From Zeimonas sp044507525 (lineage in GTDB: Bacteria; Pseudomonadota; Gammaproteobacteria; Burkholderiales; Burkholderiaceae_E), in NCBI GenBank assembly GCA_044507525.1, contig JBIQJM010000009.1, positions 1 to 64,000 on the forward strand: DNA of 64,000 nt, given 5' to 3'. This document shows, piece by piece, positions 52,565 through 61,521 of this stretch (its first letter is position 1; every line of letters starts with the position of its first letter). The notes beneath the pieces were generated by a model. The model was not told the DNA's origin. It ran no database searches and saw nothing but the letters and a program-made list of their open reading frames with translations. Made by a program: the position numbers and the translations under genes.

Positions 52565-53884
52565 TCAAGGGGTGTCGCGTCCTCGCAGCGCCGCGAGCTT
52601 CTCGCCGATGCGCAGCTCGAGACCGCGGTCGACCGGCTCGTAGAAGCGCTGCGCCTCGACGCCGTCGGGGAAATAGCGCTCGCCGGCCGCGTAGCCGCCC
52701 GGTTCGTCGTGCGCGTAGCGGTAGCCGCGCCCGTAGCCGAGTCCCTTCATCAAGCGCGTGGGCGCGTTGCGAAGGTGCATCGGCACCGGCGCCGAGCCGT
52801 GCTCGGCGACGAAGGCGCGTGCGCGCTTCCAGGCGACGTACACCGCGTTCGACTTCGCTGCGCACGCGAGATAGACGACCGCCTGCGCGAGCGCGAGCTC
52901 GCCCTCGGGCGAGCCGAGTCGTTCGTAGACCTGGGCGGCTCCCAGCGCGAGTTCCTGCGCGCGCGGATCGGCCAGGCCGATGTCCTCGTTCGCCATGCGC
53001 ACGATGCGCCGCGCCAGGTAGCGCGGGTCGGCGCCGCCGTCGAGCATGCGCGCGAGCCAGTAGAGCGCGGCATCGGGATCCGAGCCGCGCACCGACTTGT
53101 GCAGCGCGCTGATCTGGTCGTAGAAGGCCTCGCCGCCCTTGTCGAAGCGGCGCAGGTTCTGCGACAGTGCGGTCTCCAGGAACGCGGCATCGACCGATTC
53201 GCGCGTCGCGCTGCGCGCGGCGTCGGCGACGACCTCGATCGCGTTCAGCAGCCGCCTGGCGTCGCCGTCGGCCCAGCCGATCAGGCGCTCGCGCGCGGCG
53301 GCGTCGAAGGCGACGCCGATGGCGTCGTCGCACAGCAGCGCGAGCGCGCGATCGAACAGCGTCGCGAGCTCCTCCGGCGACAGCGGCTCCAGCACGTAGA
53401 CGCGCGCGCGCGACAACAGCGCACCGACGACCTCGAAGGACGGGTTCTCCGTGGTCGCGCCGATGAACACGAACAGCCCGCTCTCGACGTGCGGCAGGAA
53501 CGCATCCTGCTGCGCGCGATTGAAGCGATGCACCTCGTCGACGAAGACGATCGTGCGCCTGCCGTCCTCGCGCGCGGCCTGTGCCGCGGCGACGGCGTCG
53601 CGGATGTCCTTCACGCCGCCGAGCACCGCCGAGATCGCGATGAACTGCGCGTCGAAGGCGTCGGCCATCAGTCGCGCGAGCGTCGTCTTGCCGACGCCCG
53701 GCGGGCCCCAGAAGATCATCGAATGCGGCCGGCCCGACTCGAAGGCGACGCGCAGCGGACGACCCGCGCCGAGCAGGTGCGACTGCCCGATCACCTCGTC
53801 GAGCGTGCGCGGCCGAAGGCGCTCGGCCAGCGGCACGGCGGCGGGACGCGCGCCCGCCGCTTCAGGCGGCTTCCGGGGCGACAC
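52565..53884 (-). CDS. rarA: Replication-associated recombination protein A (RarA/MgsA)
   Basis: The 439-residue AAA+ ATPase has RPRTLDEVIGQSHLLG at the start, Walker A WGPPGVGKTTLARLMA at about 60-75, Walker B TIVFVDEVHRFNRAQQDAFLPHVE at about 110, sensor 1 FIGATTENPSF, and the Arg finger region in SRARVYVLEPL. The C-terminal clamp-loader-like collar has CAAKSNAVYVAWKRA and VPMHLRNAPTRLMKGLGYGRGYRYAH, typical of RarA/WRNIP1. It acts at stalled forks and is a tetramer. Its start overlaps the MFS gene end by 23 bases; a GTG at about 53836 would remove the overlap. Confidence 0.94.
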   Translation of the reverse strand: MSPRKPPEAAGARPAAVPLAERLRPRTLDEVIGQSHLLGAGRPLRVAFESGRPHSMIFWGPPGVGKTTLARLMADAFDAQFIAISAVLGGVKDIRDAVAAAQAAREDGRRTIVFVDEVHRFNRAQQDAFLPHVESGLFVFIGATTENPSFEVVGALLSRARVYVLEPLSPEELATLFDRALALLCDDAIGVAFDAAARERLIGWADGDARRLLNAIEVVADAARSATRESVDAAFLETALSQNLRRFDKGGEAFYDQISALHKSVRGSDPDAALYWLARMLDGGADPRYLARRIVRMANEDIGLADPRAQELALGAAQVYERLGSPEGELALAQAVVYLACAAKSNAVYVAWKRARAFVAEHGSAPVPMHLRNAPTRLMKGLGYGRGYRYAHDEPGGYAAGERYFPDGVEAQRFYEPVDRGLELRIGEKLAALRGRDTP

Positions 53885-55100
53885 CGCTGGGCCGCGTCGC
53901 TCGACCTGTGCGGAACGCCCCGAAGATCAGCAGCGCCTGCGCGGCGGCGATCCCGACGAAGACGAGCTTCGGCGAGCTCGCGTCCATCAGCATCCCGAAC
54001 AACAGCGGCGAGGTCGACATGCCGATGTCGAGGCCCGAATAGACGACGCCGTAGACGCGACCGGTGGCACCCGCCGGCGTCACGCGCCGGATCAGCAGGT
54101 CGCGCGACGGGTTCGCCATGCCGGCGGCGACGCCCATCGCGGCGAAGACGAAAGGCACGGCCATGCCCGGCCACGACAGCCAGGCGAGGCTCAGGGCGAG
54201 CAGCGCCGCCGCGCCGAAGCAGGCGCCGATCACGCGCTCGGCCCGCTCGGCGTCGCCGGCGATGAAGCCGCCCAGCACCGTGCCGACGGCGCTCGCCAGC
54301 ATGTACGAGGTGAGGCACCAGGCCACTGCGTCGAGCGGAACGTCGTGCAGCAGGCGCGCCGCCTCGGGGGCGAAGCTCTGCACGCCGCCCAGGGCGAACG
54401 CGAACGCGCAGAAGAACGCGAATCCGAGCCACACCGCCGGCAGGCGCAGGAAATCGAAGGCGCCCTGCCCGTTCGCCGCCGCTACCGGAGCCACCGCGTG
54501 CCTCTGCGACGTCTCGAGCGCATCGCGATGCCACCAGACGACGGCGAGCACGACGAGGGAGACGAGTGCCGCGCCCACGAAGGCCGCGCGCCAGCCGGCG
54601 ACCTGCGCGATGCTGACGAGGAACACCGGCGCGAAGGCCCAGCCGAGATTTCCCGAGACGCCGTGCGCGGCGTAGGCATGGCCGATGCGCTCGCGCGAGA
54701 TGCGCGCGTTCAGGATCGAGTAGTCCACCGGATGGAAAGGCGCGTTGGCCAGCCCCGCCAGCACGGCCCCGATCGACAGCATCAGGTAGCCGTTGCTCGC
54801 CGCGAAGAACAGCGCCGCCAGCACGATCAGCGCGATCGACGCGAGCATCACCGGCAGCGCGCCGACGCGGTCGACGAGAAAACCGGCCAGCGACTGCCCG
54901 ACGCCGGAGACGACGAAGAACATCGTCATCAGCAGCCCGAGCTCGGCGTACGACAGCGCGAACGCGTCCTTCAGCCACGGGAACAGCGGCGCCAGCAGCA
55001 GCTGCGAGAAGTGCGAGAGCGCGTGCGCGAGTCCGACGACGCCCATGACGCGCGTGTCTTCGGCACGCGACGGACCCGGGGTGCGCGGAAGATCTTTCAT
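53862..55100 (-). CDS. MFS transporter (fosmidomycin-resistance-like subgroup)
   Basis: The 412-residue membrane protein has twelve predicted helices. LLAPLFPWLKDAFALSYAELGLLMTMFFVVSGVGQSLAGFLVDRVG at about 36-80 contains the MFS motif A-like turn (G-x-x-x-D-R), and HPVDYSILNARISRERIGHAYAAHGVSGNLGWAFAP appears at about 120-160. That HPVDYSxL segment and position resemble Fsr-type and related efflux carriers. The substrate cannot be assigned. It lies between lolA and rarA, an insertion relative to the usual lolA-rarA order. Confidence 0.82.
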   Translation of the reverse strand: MKDLPRTPGPSRAEDTRVMGVVGLAHALSHFSQLLLAPLFPWLKDAFALSYAELGLLMTMFFVVSGVGQSLAGFLVDRVGALPVMLASIALIVLAALFFAASNGYLMLSIGAVLAGLANAPFHPVDYSILNARISRERIGHAYAAHGVSGNLGWAFAPVFLVSIAQVAGWRAAFVGAALVSLVVLAVVWWHRDALETSQRHAVAPVAAANGQGAFDFLRLPAVWLGFAFFCAFAFALGGVQSFAPEAARLLHDVPLDAVAWCLTSYMLASAVGTVLGGFIAGDAERAERVIGACFGAAALLALSLAWLSWPGMAVPFVFAAMGVAAGMANPSRDLLIRRVTPAGATGRVYGVVYSGLDIGMSTSPLLFGMLMDASSPKLVFVGIAAAQALLIFGAFRTGRATRPSGVAPEAA

Positions 55101-55181
55101 CGGCGCGATTCTACGCGGACGCCGAGGCCGCCGTGCGCCGACGCCGACCCGGACGCAGGCGCACCGCGCTGCGCCCGCGCG

Positions 55182-55892
55182 TCATTGGCGAACGACGTCG
55201 GCGCCCGGCGGCGGCACGAAGCGGAAGGCGTCGTCCGCCAGTTCGGGATCGCGCACGACGTCGTCGAAGTCGAAGCGGACGGTCCGCCCGAAGGCGTCCT
55301 GCACCTGCATGACCGCCGGAAGTCCGCTGCGGAAGCCGAACTCGATGCGCTGGTAGCCGGTCTCGGCGCTGCGCGGCAGCGCCTCGACCCACGAGAGCCC
55401 GTCGCGCGCGGGCAGCGTGCGCAGCGTGAAGCCGTCGCCGACCTCGCTCGATCCGAACAGGATCGCCGCCGGCGTCGACGCCAGCGCGTCGCGCAGTGCG
55501 CGCACGGTCACCTGCTCCAGGTCCTTGTCGTAGAAGTACAGGCTCTCGCCGTCGGCGACCAGCAACTGCTCGAAGGGCTCGGTGACTTCCCAGCGGAAGC
55601 GCCCGGGACGCTCGAAGGCGAAGCGCCCGCGGCTCGACTCGACGACGCGCCCGTCGCGCAGGACCTGCTGCGTGAAGCTGCCGCTCGCCGAACGCGTGCT
55701 CGACAGGAACTCGTGCAGCGGGTCGGAGGCCGCCGCCGCTTGCGCGCGCGCCGCATCGACCGGCATCCACGCCTGCGCGGCAAAGGCTGCCACGGCGAGG
55801 ACGAAGGCGACGGCGCGCAGGCTGCCCGATCGGTCGCCCGAGCGACGGCGCGCGCTGCACGCGCACGCCGAGGCCGCAGCGCCTGCGCCCAT
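55182..55892 (-). CDS. lolA: Outer-membrane lipoprotein carrier LolA
   Basis: The protein of about 236 residues has a signal-peptide hydrophobic core after a basic n-region (cleavage near ARA-QA). The mature part carries the LolA/LolB signatures: SGSFTQQVL near 85, GRFAFERPGRFRWEVTEPFEQLLVADGESLYFYDKDLEQVTVRAL given as positions 100-145, and RIEFGFRSGLPAVMQVQDAFGRTVRFDF at about 190. It ferries lipoproteins across the periplasm to LolB. ATG at 55892 is chosen; GTG at 55901 overlaps the ftsK stop by four bases and is also plausible. Confidence 0.9.
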   Translation of the reverse strand: MGAGAAASACACSARRRSGDRSGSLRAVAFVLAVAAFAAQAWMPVDAARAQAAAASDPLHEFLSSTRSASGSFTQQVLRDGRVVESSRGRFAFERPGRFRWEVTEPFEQLLVADGESLYFYDKDLEQVTVRALRDALASTPAAILFGSSEVGDGFTLRTLPARDGLSWVEALPRSAETGYQRIEFGFRSGLPAVMQVQDAFGRTVRFDFDDVVRDPELADDAFRFVPPPGADVVRQ

Positions 55893-55897
55893 CGGCT

Positions 55898-58270
55898 TCA
55901 CGCGTCCTGCGACGCGGGAACGAGGATCTCGCGGTTGCCGTTCGTCGCCATCGCCGACACCAGCCCCGAACGCTCCATCTGCTCGAGCAGCCTCGCCGAG
56001 CGGTTGTATCCGATGCGCAGGTGCCGCTGCACGAGCGAGATCGACGCACGCCGATGCTTGACGACGACGGCGACCGCCTGGTCGTACAGCGGATCGGCTT
56101 CGCCGTCGACGCCCGCGTCCGCGAGCGTCTGCGACAGGCCGCCGAAGCCGACCGCGCTGCCCGCGTCGACCTCCTCGGGAACGCCGCCTTCGAGGATGCC
56201 TTCGACGTACTGCGGCTCGGCGAGCTCCCGCCAGTGCTCGACGACCTTGTGCACCTCGCCGTCGGCGACGAAGGCGCCGTGCACGCGCATCGGCACGCCG
56301 CCGCCGGGCGGCAGGTAGAGCATGTCGCCCTGCCCCAGCAGCGACTCGGCGCCCATCTGGTCGAGGATCGTGCGCGAGTCGATCTTCGACGAGACCTGGA
56401 ACGCGATCCGCGTCGGGATGTTCGCCTTGATCAGCCCGGTGATCACGTCGACCGACGGGCGCTGCGTGGCGAGGATCAGGTGGATGCCGGCCGCGCGCGC
56501 CTTCTGCGCGAGCCGGGCGATCAGCTCCTCGATCTTCTTGCCGACGACCATCATCAGGTCGGCGAGCTCGTCGATGACGACGACGATCTGCGGCAGCGCG
56601 CCCAGCGGCTCGGGCTGGTCGGGCGTCAGCGAGAACGGGTTCGGGATCAGTTCCTCGCGCCGCGCCGCATCGGCGATCCGGTTGTTGTAGCCGGAGAGGT
56701 TGCGCACGCCCAGCTTGCTCATCAACCGGTAGCGGCGCTCCATCTCGGCGACGCACCAGTTCAGCGCGTTGCCCGCCTGCCGCATGTCGGTGACCACCGG
56801 CGCGAGCAGGTGCGGGATGCCCTCGTAGGTGCTCATCTCGAGCATCTTCGGATCGATGAGGATCAGGCGGACCTGCGACGGGTCGCTCTTGTAGAGCAGC
56901 GACAGCAGCATCGCGTTGATGCCGACCGACTTGCCGGAGCCGGTGGTTCCCGCCACGAGCAGGTGCGGCATCTTGGCGAGATCGACGACGATCGGCATCC
57001 CGGCGATGTCCTTGCCGAGCGCGAGCGTGAGGGGCGAGGCGCTCGTCGCGTACACCTGCGACGCGAGAATCTCCGAGAGACGCACCGTCTGCCGGCGCGC
57101 GTTCGGCAGCTCGAGCCCCATCAGGTTCTTGCCCGGGATGGTCTCGACGACGCGGATCGACACGAGCGACAGCGCGCGCGCAAGGTCCTTCGACAGGTTG
57201 ACGATCTGCGCGCCCTTCACGCCGGTGGCCGGCTCGATCTCGTAGCGCGTGATCACCGGCCCGGGATAGGCGGCGACGACGTTGGCGGCGACGTTGAAGT
57301 CGGAGAGCTTCTTCTCGATCAGCCGCGACGTGTACTCGAGCGTCTCCGCCGTCACCGTCTCGGTCGCCACCGGCGGCTCGTCGAGCAGCGAGATCGGCGG
57401 CAACTGCGTGTCGGCCGGCAGGTCGACGAACAGCGGCGTCTGCCGTTCGGCCTCGGCGCGCTCGGAGCGCTCGATGCGCGGCGGCGGCGCCTCGATGCGC
57501 ACCGGTTCGGGATCGTCGTCGAGGATGCGGCGCTTGACCTGCACCTGCTCGTCGCGCACGGTGGCCGCGACCTCGCCGATGCGCCGGTCCTTCCACGCGG
57601 TCGCCGCGTAGACCATCCGCTGCACCAGCCATTCGATGGCGAAGCCGACCCGCTCGAAGATCGTCAGCCACGACCAGCCCGACCACAGGCTGAAGCCGGC
57701 GGCGATCATGACCAGCAGCGCGAGCGTGCCGCCGACGGCGCCGAAGCCGACGAACATCGGCTCGGCGAGCAGCGCGCCGACGATTCCGCCCGGCCCCATC
57801 GGCAGCTCGGCGCGCAGCGAATGCAGTCGCGCCGACTCGATGCCCACCGAGCCGAACAGCAGCAACGCGAAGCCGAGCCAGCGCTCCCACGCGAAGCGGT
57901 TGTTCGCGGCGTTCGCATCGGGCGCCGTGCGCAGCGCGCGAAAGCCGCGCAGCACCGCGACCGCGAGCAGCGCGACGAACAGGTAGGCGCTGAAGCCGAA
58001 CAGGTACAGCAGCAGGTCGGCGAACCACGCGCCGACGCGTCCTCCGGCGTTCGCGGTCGCGCTGCCGGGCACCGCATGCGACCAGGCCGGGTCGGCCTTG
58101 TCGTAGGTGGCGAGGATCAGCAGCAGGAACACGCCGAGCGCAGCCATCGCGATCCAGCGCGCTTCGTGCAGCAGCCGAAGCGCACGCTCGGGGATGCCGA
58201 AATCGATGCCGACCGGGGTGCGCGGGGCCGCTCGACGCGACGAAGCCGCTGGCGCGCTCATTCTTGCCAT
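55898..58270 (-). CDS. ftsK: DNA translocase FtsK
   Basis: The 790-residue protein has four to five N-terminal membrane helices within residues 40-205, a short linker (about 220-290), and a RecA-like motor. Walker A is GTTGSGKSVGINAM at about 428-441, Walker B-type VVVIDELADLMMVVGKK near 540, and LATQRPSVDVITGLIKANIPTRIAFQVSS follows. A C-terminal winged-helix gamma domain (VVVKHRRASISLVQRHLRIGYNRSARLLEQME) recognises KOPS sites. It couples septation to chromosome segregation with XerCD at dif. The linker is much shorter than in E. coli FtsK (1329 residues), closer to SpoIIIE/FtsK of other betaproteobacteria. lolA follows, overlapping or nearly so. Confidence 0.96.
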   Translation of the reverse strand: MARMSAPAASSRRAAPRTPVGIDFGIPERALRLLHEARWIAMAALGVFLLLILATYDKADPAWSHAVPGSATANAGGRVGAWFADLLLYLFGFSAYLFVALLAVAVLRGFRALRTAPDANAANNRFAWERWLGFALLLFGSVGIESARLHSLRAELPMGPGGIVGALLAEPMFVGFGAVGGTLALLVMIAAGFSLWSGWSWLTIFERVGFAIEWLVQRMVYAATAWKDRRIGEVAATVRDEQVQVKRRILDDDPEPVRIEAPPPRIERSERAEAERQTPLFVDLPADTQLPPISLLDEPPVATETVTAETLEYTSRLIEKKLSDFNVAANVVAAYPGPVITRYEIEPATGVKGAQIVNLSKDLARALSLVSIRVVETIPGKNLMGLELPNARRQTVRLSEILASQVYATSASPLTLALGKDIAGMPIVVDLAKMPHLLVAGTTGSGKSVGINAMLLSLLYKSDPSQVRLILIDPKMLEMSTYEGIPHLLAPVVTDMRQAGNALNWCVAEMERRYRLMSKLGVRNLSGYNNRIADAARREELIPNPFSLTPDQPEPLGALPQIVVVIDELADLMMVVGKKIEELIARLAQKARAAGIHLILATQRPSVDVITGLIKANIPTRIAFQVSSKIDSRTILDQMGAESLLGQGDMLYLPPGGGVPMRVHGAFVADGEVHKVVEHWRELAEPQYVEGILEGGVPEEVDAGSAVGFGGLSQTLADAGVDGEADPLYDQAVAVVVKHRRASISLVQRHLRIGYNRSARLLEQMERSGLVSAMATNGNREILVPASQDA

Positions 58271-58286
58271 CGGATACCGCGTGCCT

Positions 58287-58961
58287 TCAGCTGATGTACG
58301 AAGCGATCTTCTCGCGCAGCATCAGCCGGCCCTCGGGCATCGGCACGATGTATCCGTCGATCTCCAGGCCCTTCATCACGCGCGAGACCATCTCGCGCGA
58401 GGCGCCGATCATCTTGGCGATCTCCTGGCGCGGCAGCCGGTTGCGCACGATGCGCTCGCCGTTCACCTGCTCGGAGAAGTCGAGCAGCACGCGCGCGACG
58501 CGCCCGTAGACGTCGAGCAGCGCGAGCGTCTCGATCTTCTGGTCGGCCTCGCGCAGCCTGCGTACGAGGCCGCGCATCACCGCCATGCACATGTCGTTGC
58601 TCTGCAGGAGCATCGCCTTGAAGCTCTCCTTGGCGATCGACATGAAGTCGCAGGACTCGAGCGTGATCACGCTCGCCGAGCGCGGCGCCTCGTCGATCAG
58701 GCTCATCTCGCCGAAGAAGTCGCCGGAGCCGAGCACGGCGAGGATGACCTCCTTGCCTTCGGAATCGGAGCGCTGCACCTTCGCGCGGCCCGACAGCAGG
58801 ATGTACAGCGACTGCGACGGCTCGCCTTCGGAGACGATCGTGCGGCCTTTCGGGAAGTTGCGGCGTGCGCTGCCCGCGGCGAGCGATTCGATCTGCTGCT
58901 CGTTCAGGCCCGACAGCAACGGCACCCGGCGCAGGAACGCCTTGTTTTCTTCGAGAGCCAT
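58287..58961 (-). CDS. Crp/Fnr-family transcriptional regulator
   Basis: The 224-residue protein has an N-terminal cyclic-nucleotide-binding-like beta-roll (about 12-125, with GSGDFFGEMSLIDEAPRSASV at about 76-96) and a C-terminal helix-turn-helix. In the latter, LPRQEIAKMIGASREMVSRVMKGLE (about 174-198) contains the recognition helix. No N-terminal cysteine cluster is present, so it is not an Fe-S Fnr. GEMSLIDEAPRSA resembles the nucleotide pocket, but ligand is unknown. Start ATG at 58961 has GAGGT five bases upstream. It is divergent from trxB and probably regulates around that intergenic region. Confidence 0.85.
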   Translation of the reverse strand: MALEENKAFLRRVPLLSGLNEQQIESLAAGSARRNFPKGRTIVSEGEPSQSLYILLSGRAKVQRSDSEGKEVILAVLGSGDFFGEMSLIDEAPRSASVITLESCDFMSIAKESFKAMLLQSNDMCMAVMRGLVRRLREADQKIETLALLDVYGRVARVLLDFSEQVNGERIVRNRLPRQEIAKMIGASREMVSRVMKGLEIDGYIVPMPEGRLMLREKIASYIS

Positions 58962-59012
58962 ACCCACCTCTGGTCTGGATACCGGGGTGCCTGCTGGAGC
59001 GCACCGCACTCC

Positions 59013-59018
59013 TATAAT
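59013..59018 (+). promoter_or_regulatory. Putative -10 for trxB
   Basis: A perfect TATAAT on the plus strand 102 bases before the trxB ATG. The spacing region 17 bases upstream (CTGCTG) is a poor -35, so an activator may be needed. Confidence 0.4.
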
Positions 59019-59055
59019 TCTGCACTACCCGTGGCAAATATCACGAAACGCTTCT

Positions 59056-59082
59056 AGAATCATCGCCTAAGTTTATGATTCT
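59056..59082 (+). promoter_or_regulatory. AT-rich inverted repeat upstream of trxB
   Basis: AGAATCAT - 11 bases - ATGATTCT, a perfect eight-base inverted repeat in the 158-base divergent region between the Crp/Fnr gene and trxB. A run of six T's follows 7-12 bases later (about 59089-59094). It may be an operator or a leader hairpin. Confidence 0.5.
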
Positions 59083-59119
59083 TTGAGTTTTTTACAACGC
59101 AACTTCCACCCGTCCGCTC

Positions 59120-60094
59120 ATGTCCACCGCTCGCCACATCCGTCTGCTGATCCTGGGCTCCGGCCCCGCCGGCTATACCGCCGCCGTATACGCCGCCCGC
59201 GCGAACCTGCAGCCGGTACTGATCACCGGGCTGGCGCAGGGCGGGCAGCTGATGACTACCACCGACGTCGACAACTGGCCGGCCGACCCCGAGGGTGTCC
59301 AGGGGCCGGAGCTGATGGCGCGTTTCCAGCAGCATGCCGAGCGCTTCGGCACCGAGATCGTCTTCGACCAGATCCACACCGTGCACCTGAACGAGAAACC
59401 GATGCGGCTCGTCGGTGACGCCGGCGAGTACACCTGCGACGCGCTGATCGTCGCCACCGGGGCGTCGGCGCAATACCTCGGGCTGCCGTCCGAGGAGGCG
59501 TTCATGGGCAAGGGCGTCTCGGCCTGCGCCACCTGCGACGGATTCTTCTATAGAGGCGAGGACGTCGTCGTCGTGGGCGGCGGCAACACGGCGGTCGAGG
59601 AGGCGCTGTACCTGGCGAACATCGCACGCAAGGTCACCGTGCTGCACCGGCGCGACAAGTTCCGCGCCGAGCCGATCCTCTCCGACCGCCTGCTCGCGCA
59701 CACCGAGGAGAAGGACGGCCAGGCGGGCAACGTCGAGGTCCGCTGGTTCCACGAGCTCGACGAGATCCTCGGCGACGAAAGCGGCGTGAACGCGGTGCGC
59801 GTGTTCGACAACCGCACCGGCGAGAGAAGCGAGATCCCCGTGCAGGGCGTCTTCATCGCGATCGGGCACGTGCCGAACACCGGGATCTTCGAAGGCCAGC
59901 TCGAGATGCGCAACGGGTACATCGTCACGCGGGGCGGGCTCGACGGCGACGCGACGGCCACCAGCGTGCCCGGCGTGTTCGCGGCGGGCGACGTGCAGGA
60001 CCACGTCTACCGCCAGGCGGTCACCAGCGCCGGCACCGGTTGCATGGCTGCGCTCGACGCGCAGCGCTACCTGGAATCGCTGTCCGTGCGATGA
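59120..60094 (+). CDS. trxB: Thioredoxin-disulfide reductase
   Basis: The 324-residue flavoprotein has FAD motif ILGSGPAGYTAA (11-22), the redox-active CATC at 136-139, NADPH motif VVVGGGNTAVEEALYL near 152, and FAD C-terminal VFAAGDVQDHVYRQAVTSAGTGCMAALDA. It reduces thioredoxin with NADPH. Length is standard (E. coli 321). Its stop TGA overlaps the next gene's ATG by four bases, so the Smr-domain gene is translationally coupled. Confidence 0.97.
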   Translation: MSTARHIRLLILGSGPAGYTAAVYAARANLQPVLITGLAQGGQLMTTTDVDNWPADPEGVQGPELMARFQQHAERFGTEIVFDQIHTVHLNEKPMRLVGDAGEYTCDALIVATGASAQYLGLPSEEAFMGKGVSACATCDGFFYRGEDVVVVGGGNTAVEEALYLANIARKVTVLHRRDKFRAEPILSDRLLAHTEEKDGQAGNVEVRWFHELDEILGDESGVNAVRVFDNRTGERSEIPVQGVFIAIGHVPNTGIFEGQLEMRNGYIVTRGGLDGDATATSVPGVFAAGDVQDHVYRQAVTSAGTGCMAALDAQRYLESLSVR

Positions 60095-60759
60095 CGCGCT
60101 CGTCGGGCCCCGGCCGGCAGTCGGCACGCCGATCGCTCGACGGACTCCAGTCGCTCGAGGCACTCGGCAGGCGCCTGCGCGCCGAGGCGCGCGAGCGCGA
60201 GCAACGGGAACGCCAGCGCGAACAACGCGAACGCGAACGCCTGCGCGAGGCGAACGTGTTCCGCGACGCGGTGGCCGACGCGGTGCCGCTGCGCCCGACC
60301 GGGCGCGTCGATCCGCACCGGCGGGACGTGCCCGTCACCGCCGTCCAGCGCGAACGCGACGAGCGAGCGGCACTCGCGGCGTCGCTGTCCGACGAGATCG
60401 GCATCGAGCAGCACCTCGAGACCGACGAGGCCCTCTCCTATCGCCGGGCGTCGGTCGGCCACGACGTCGTGCGTCGGCTGCGCCGCGGCGAATGGGCGAT
60501 CCGCGGACAGATCGACCTGCACGGCCTGCGCGTCGACGAAGCGCGCGCGGCGCTCGCCACATTCCTCGACGAGGCGCTGCGCCGCGAGTGGCGCTGCGTG
60601 CGCGTCATCCACGGCAAGGGGCTCGGCTCGATCGGCCGCGAACCGGTGCTCAAGGCGAAGGTGCCGCGCTGGCTCGTGCAGCGCCGGGAGGTGCTCGCCT
60701 TCTGCCAGGCGAGGCCGAACGACGGCGGCGCCGGCGCCGTCGTCGTGCTGCTGCAGTGA
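60091..60759 (+). CDS. Smr-domain protein (SmrA/MutS2 C-terminal-like)
   Basis: The 222-residue protein has a highly charged Arg/Glu/Gln coiled-coil N-terminus (about 15-60) and a C-terminal Smr domain. The domain's LDLHGLRVDEARAALATFLDEAL-like region lies at about 150-172, with RVIHGKGLGSIGREPVLKAKVPRWL near 178. Smr domains are nicking endonucleases or RNA-binding modules. The LDxH and HGxG motifs are intact (DLHG, HGKG). Coupled to trxB by ATGA overlap. The role of this class in betaproteobacteria is unknown; DNA repair or ribosome rescue roles have been proposed for relatives. Confidence 0.86.
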   Translation: MTRSSGPGRQSARRSLDGLQSLEALGRRLRAEAREREQRERQREQRERERLREANVFRDAVADAVPLRPTGRVDPHRRDVPVTAVQRERDERAALAASLSDEIGIEQHLETDEALSYRRASVGHDVVRRLRRGEWAIRGQIDLHGLRVDEARAALATFLDEALRREWRCVRVIHGKGLGSIGREPVLKAKVPRWLVQRREVLAFCQARPNDGGAGAVVVLLQ

Positions 60760-60778
60760 CGAGGCAAGCGCTTTCGCG

Positions 60779-61435
60779 CTATTCGACCGCGATTCCCCGC
60801 CGCGCCAGCCGCGCGAGGTCGTCGGGCGTGTCGAGATCGACGACGTAGTGATCGTTCGGCGTCTCGACGCGGTGCACGCATTCCGGATGCGCGGCCAGCC
60901 AGCCGCGGCATCCGACAGCCGGGCCGGCGGCGAGAACCGCCTCGCGCATCGAGGCTGCCAGGACGACCGGGTTGCCGCGGGCACCGCGATGGAAAGGAAT
61001 CGCGGCGCTGCCGGCCGGGAGTTCGCGCCATCGTGCGAGCAGCCAGCGCAGGTCGTCGGTATCGACGAGCGGCTGGTCGGCGAGCGCGATGACGATCGCG
61101 TCGAGTCCCGCGGGCAGCGCCCGCAACCCGGCGTCGACCGACACCTGCTGGTCGCAGCCGACGTCCACCCGACAGAACGCCCGCACCGGAAAGGTGTCGA
61201 GCTCGGTGCGCACGCGCTGCGCGTCGCGCCCGAGCACGACGACGAGGTGGCCGATCGGCACACGCTGCAGCGCGCGCAGCGACCGCCGCACCAGCGGCTC
61301 CTCGTCGATGCGCAGCAGCAGCTTGTTCGGCCCGCCCATGCGCACCGCGCTGCCCGCGGCGAGCAGCACGGCGCCGAGCCGGGCGGCATCGGGCGGCGCT
61401 GGCACAATGGAAGGGCTCACGTCGGGAGGCTGCAT
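60779..61435 (-). CDS. MobA/MocA-like molybdenum-cofactor nucleotidyltransferase family protein
   Basis: The 218-residue protein has the N-terminal nucleotide-binding motif GAVLLAAGSAVRMGGPNKLLLRID (about 20-42) and IVIALADQPLVDTDDL near 118 with the metal-binding Asp. PFHRGARGNPVVLAASM near 150 is the common core of MobA, MocA and related NTP transferases. The GNPVVL region points to MocA (CTP:molybdopterin cytidylyltransferase) rather than MobA. No other Moco gene is nearby, so function is tentative. The longer frame start is not supported. Divergent from the DUF4126 gene; convergent with the Smr gene. Confidence 0.8.
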   Translation of the reverse strand: MQPPDVSPSIVPAPPDAARLGAVLLAAGSAVRMGGPNKLLLRIDEEPLVRRSLRALQRVPIGHLVVVLGRDAQRVRTELDTFPVRAFCRVDVGCDQQVSVDAGLRALPAGLDAIVIALADQPLVDTDDLRWLLARWRELPAGSAAIPFHRGARGNPVVLAASMREAVLAAGPAVGCRGWLAAHPECVHRVETPNDHYVVDLDTPDDLARLARRGIAVE

Positions 61436-61521
61436 CCGCGTTCCGGAGGCGTGATGTCCGATATGCGATCGAGTGTAGCCCAGCGCGGCCCGCCGCCCTC
61501 GCCCTGCGCGCGGCACGCGCG

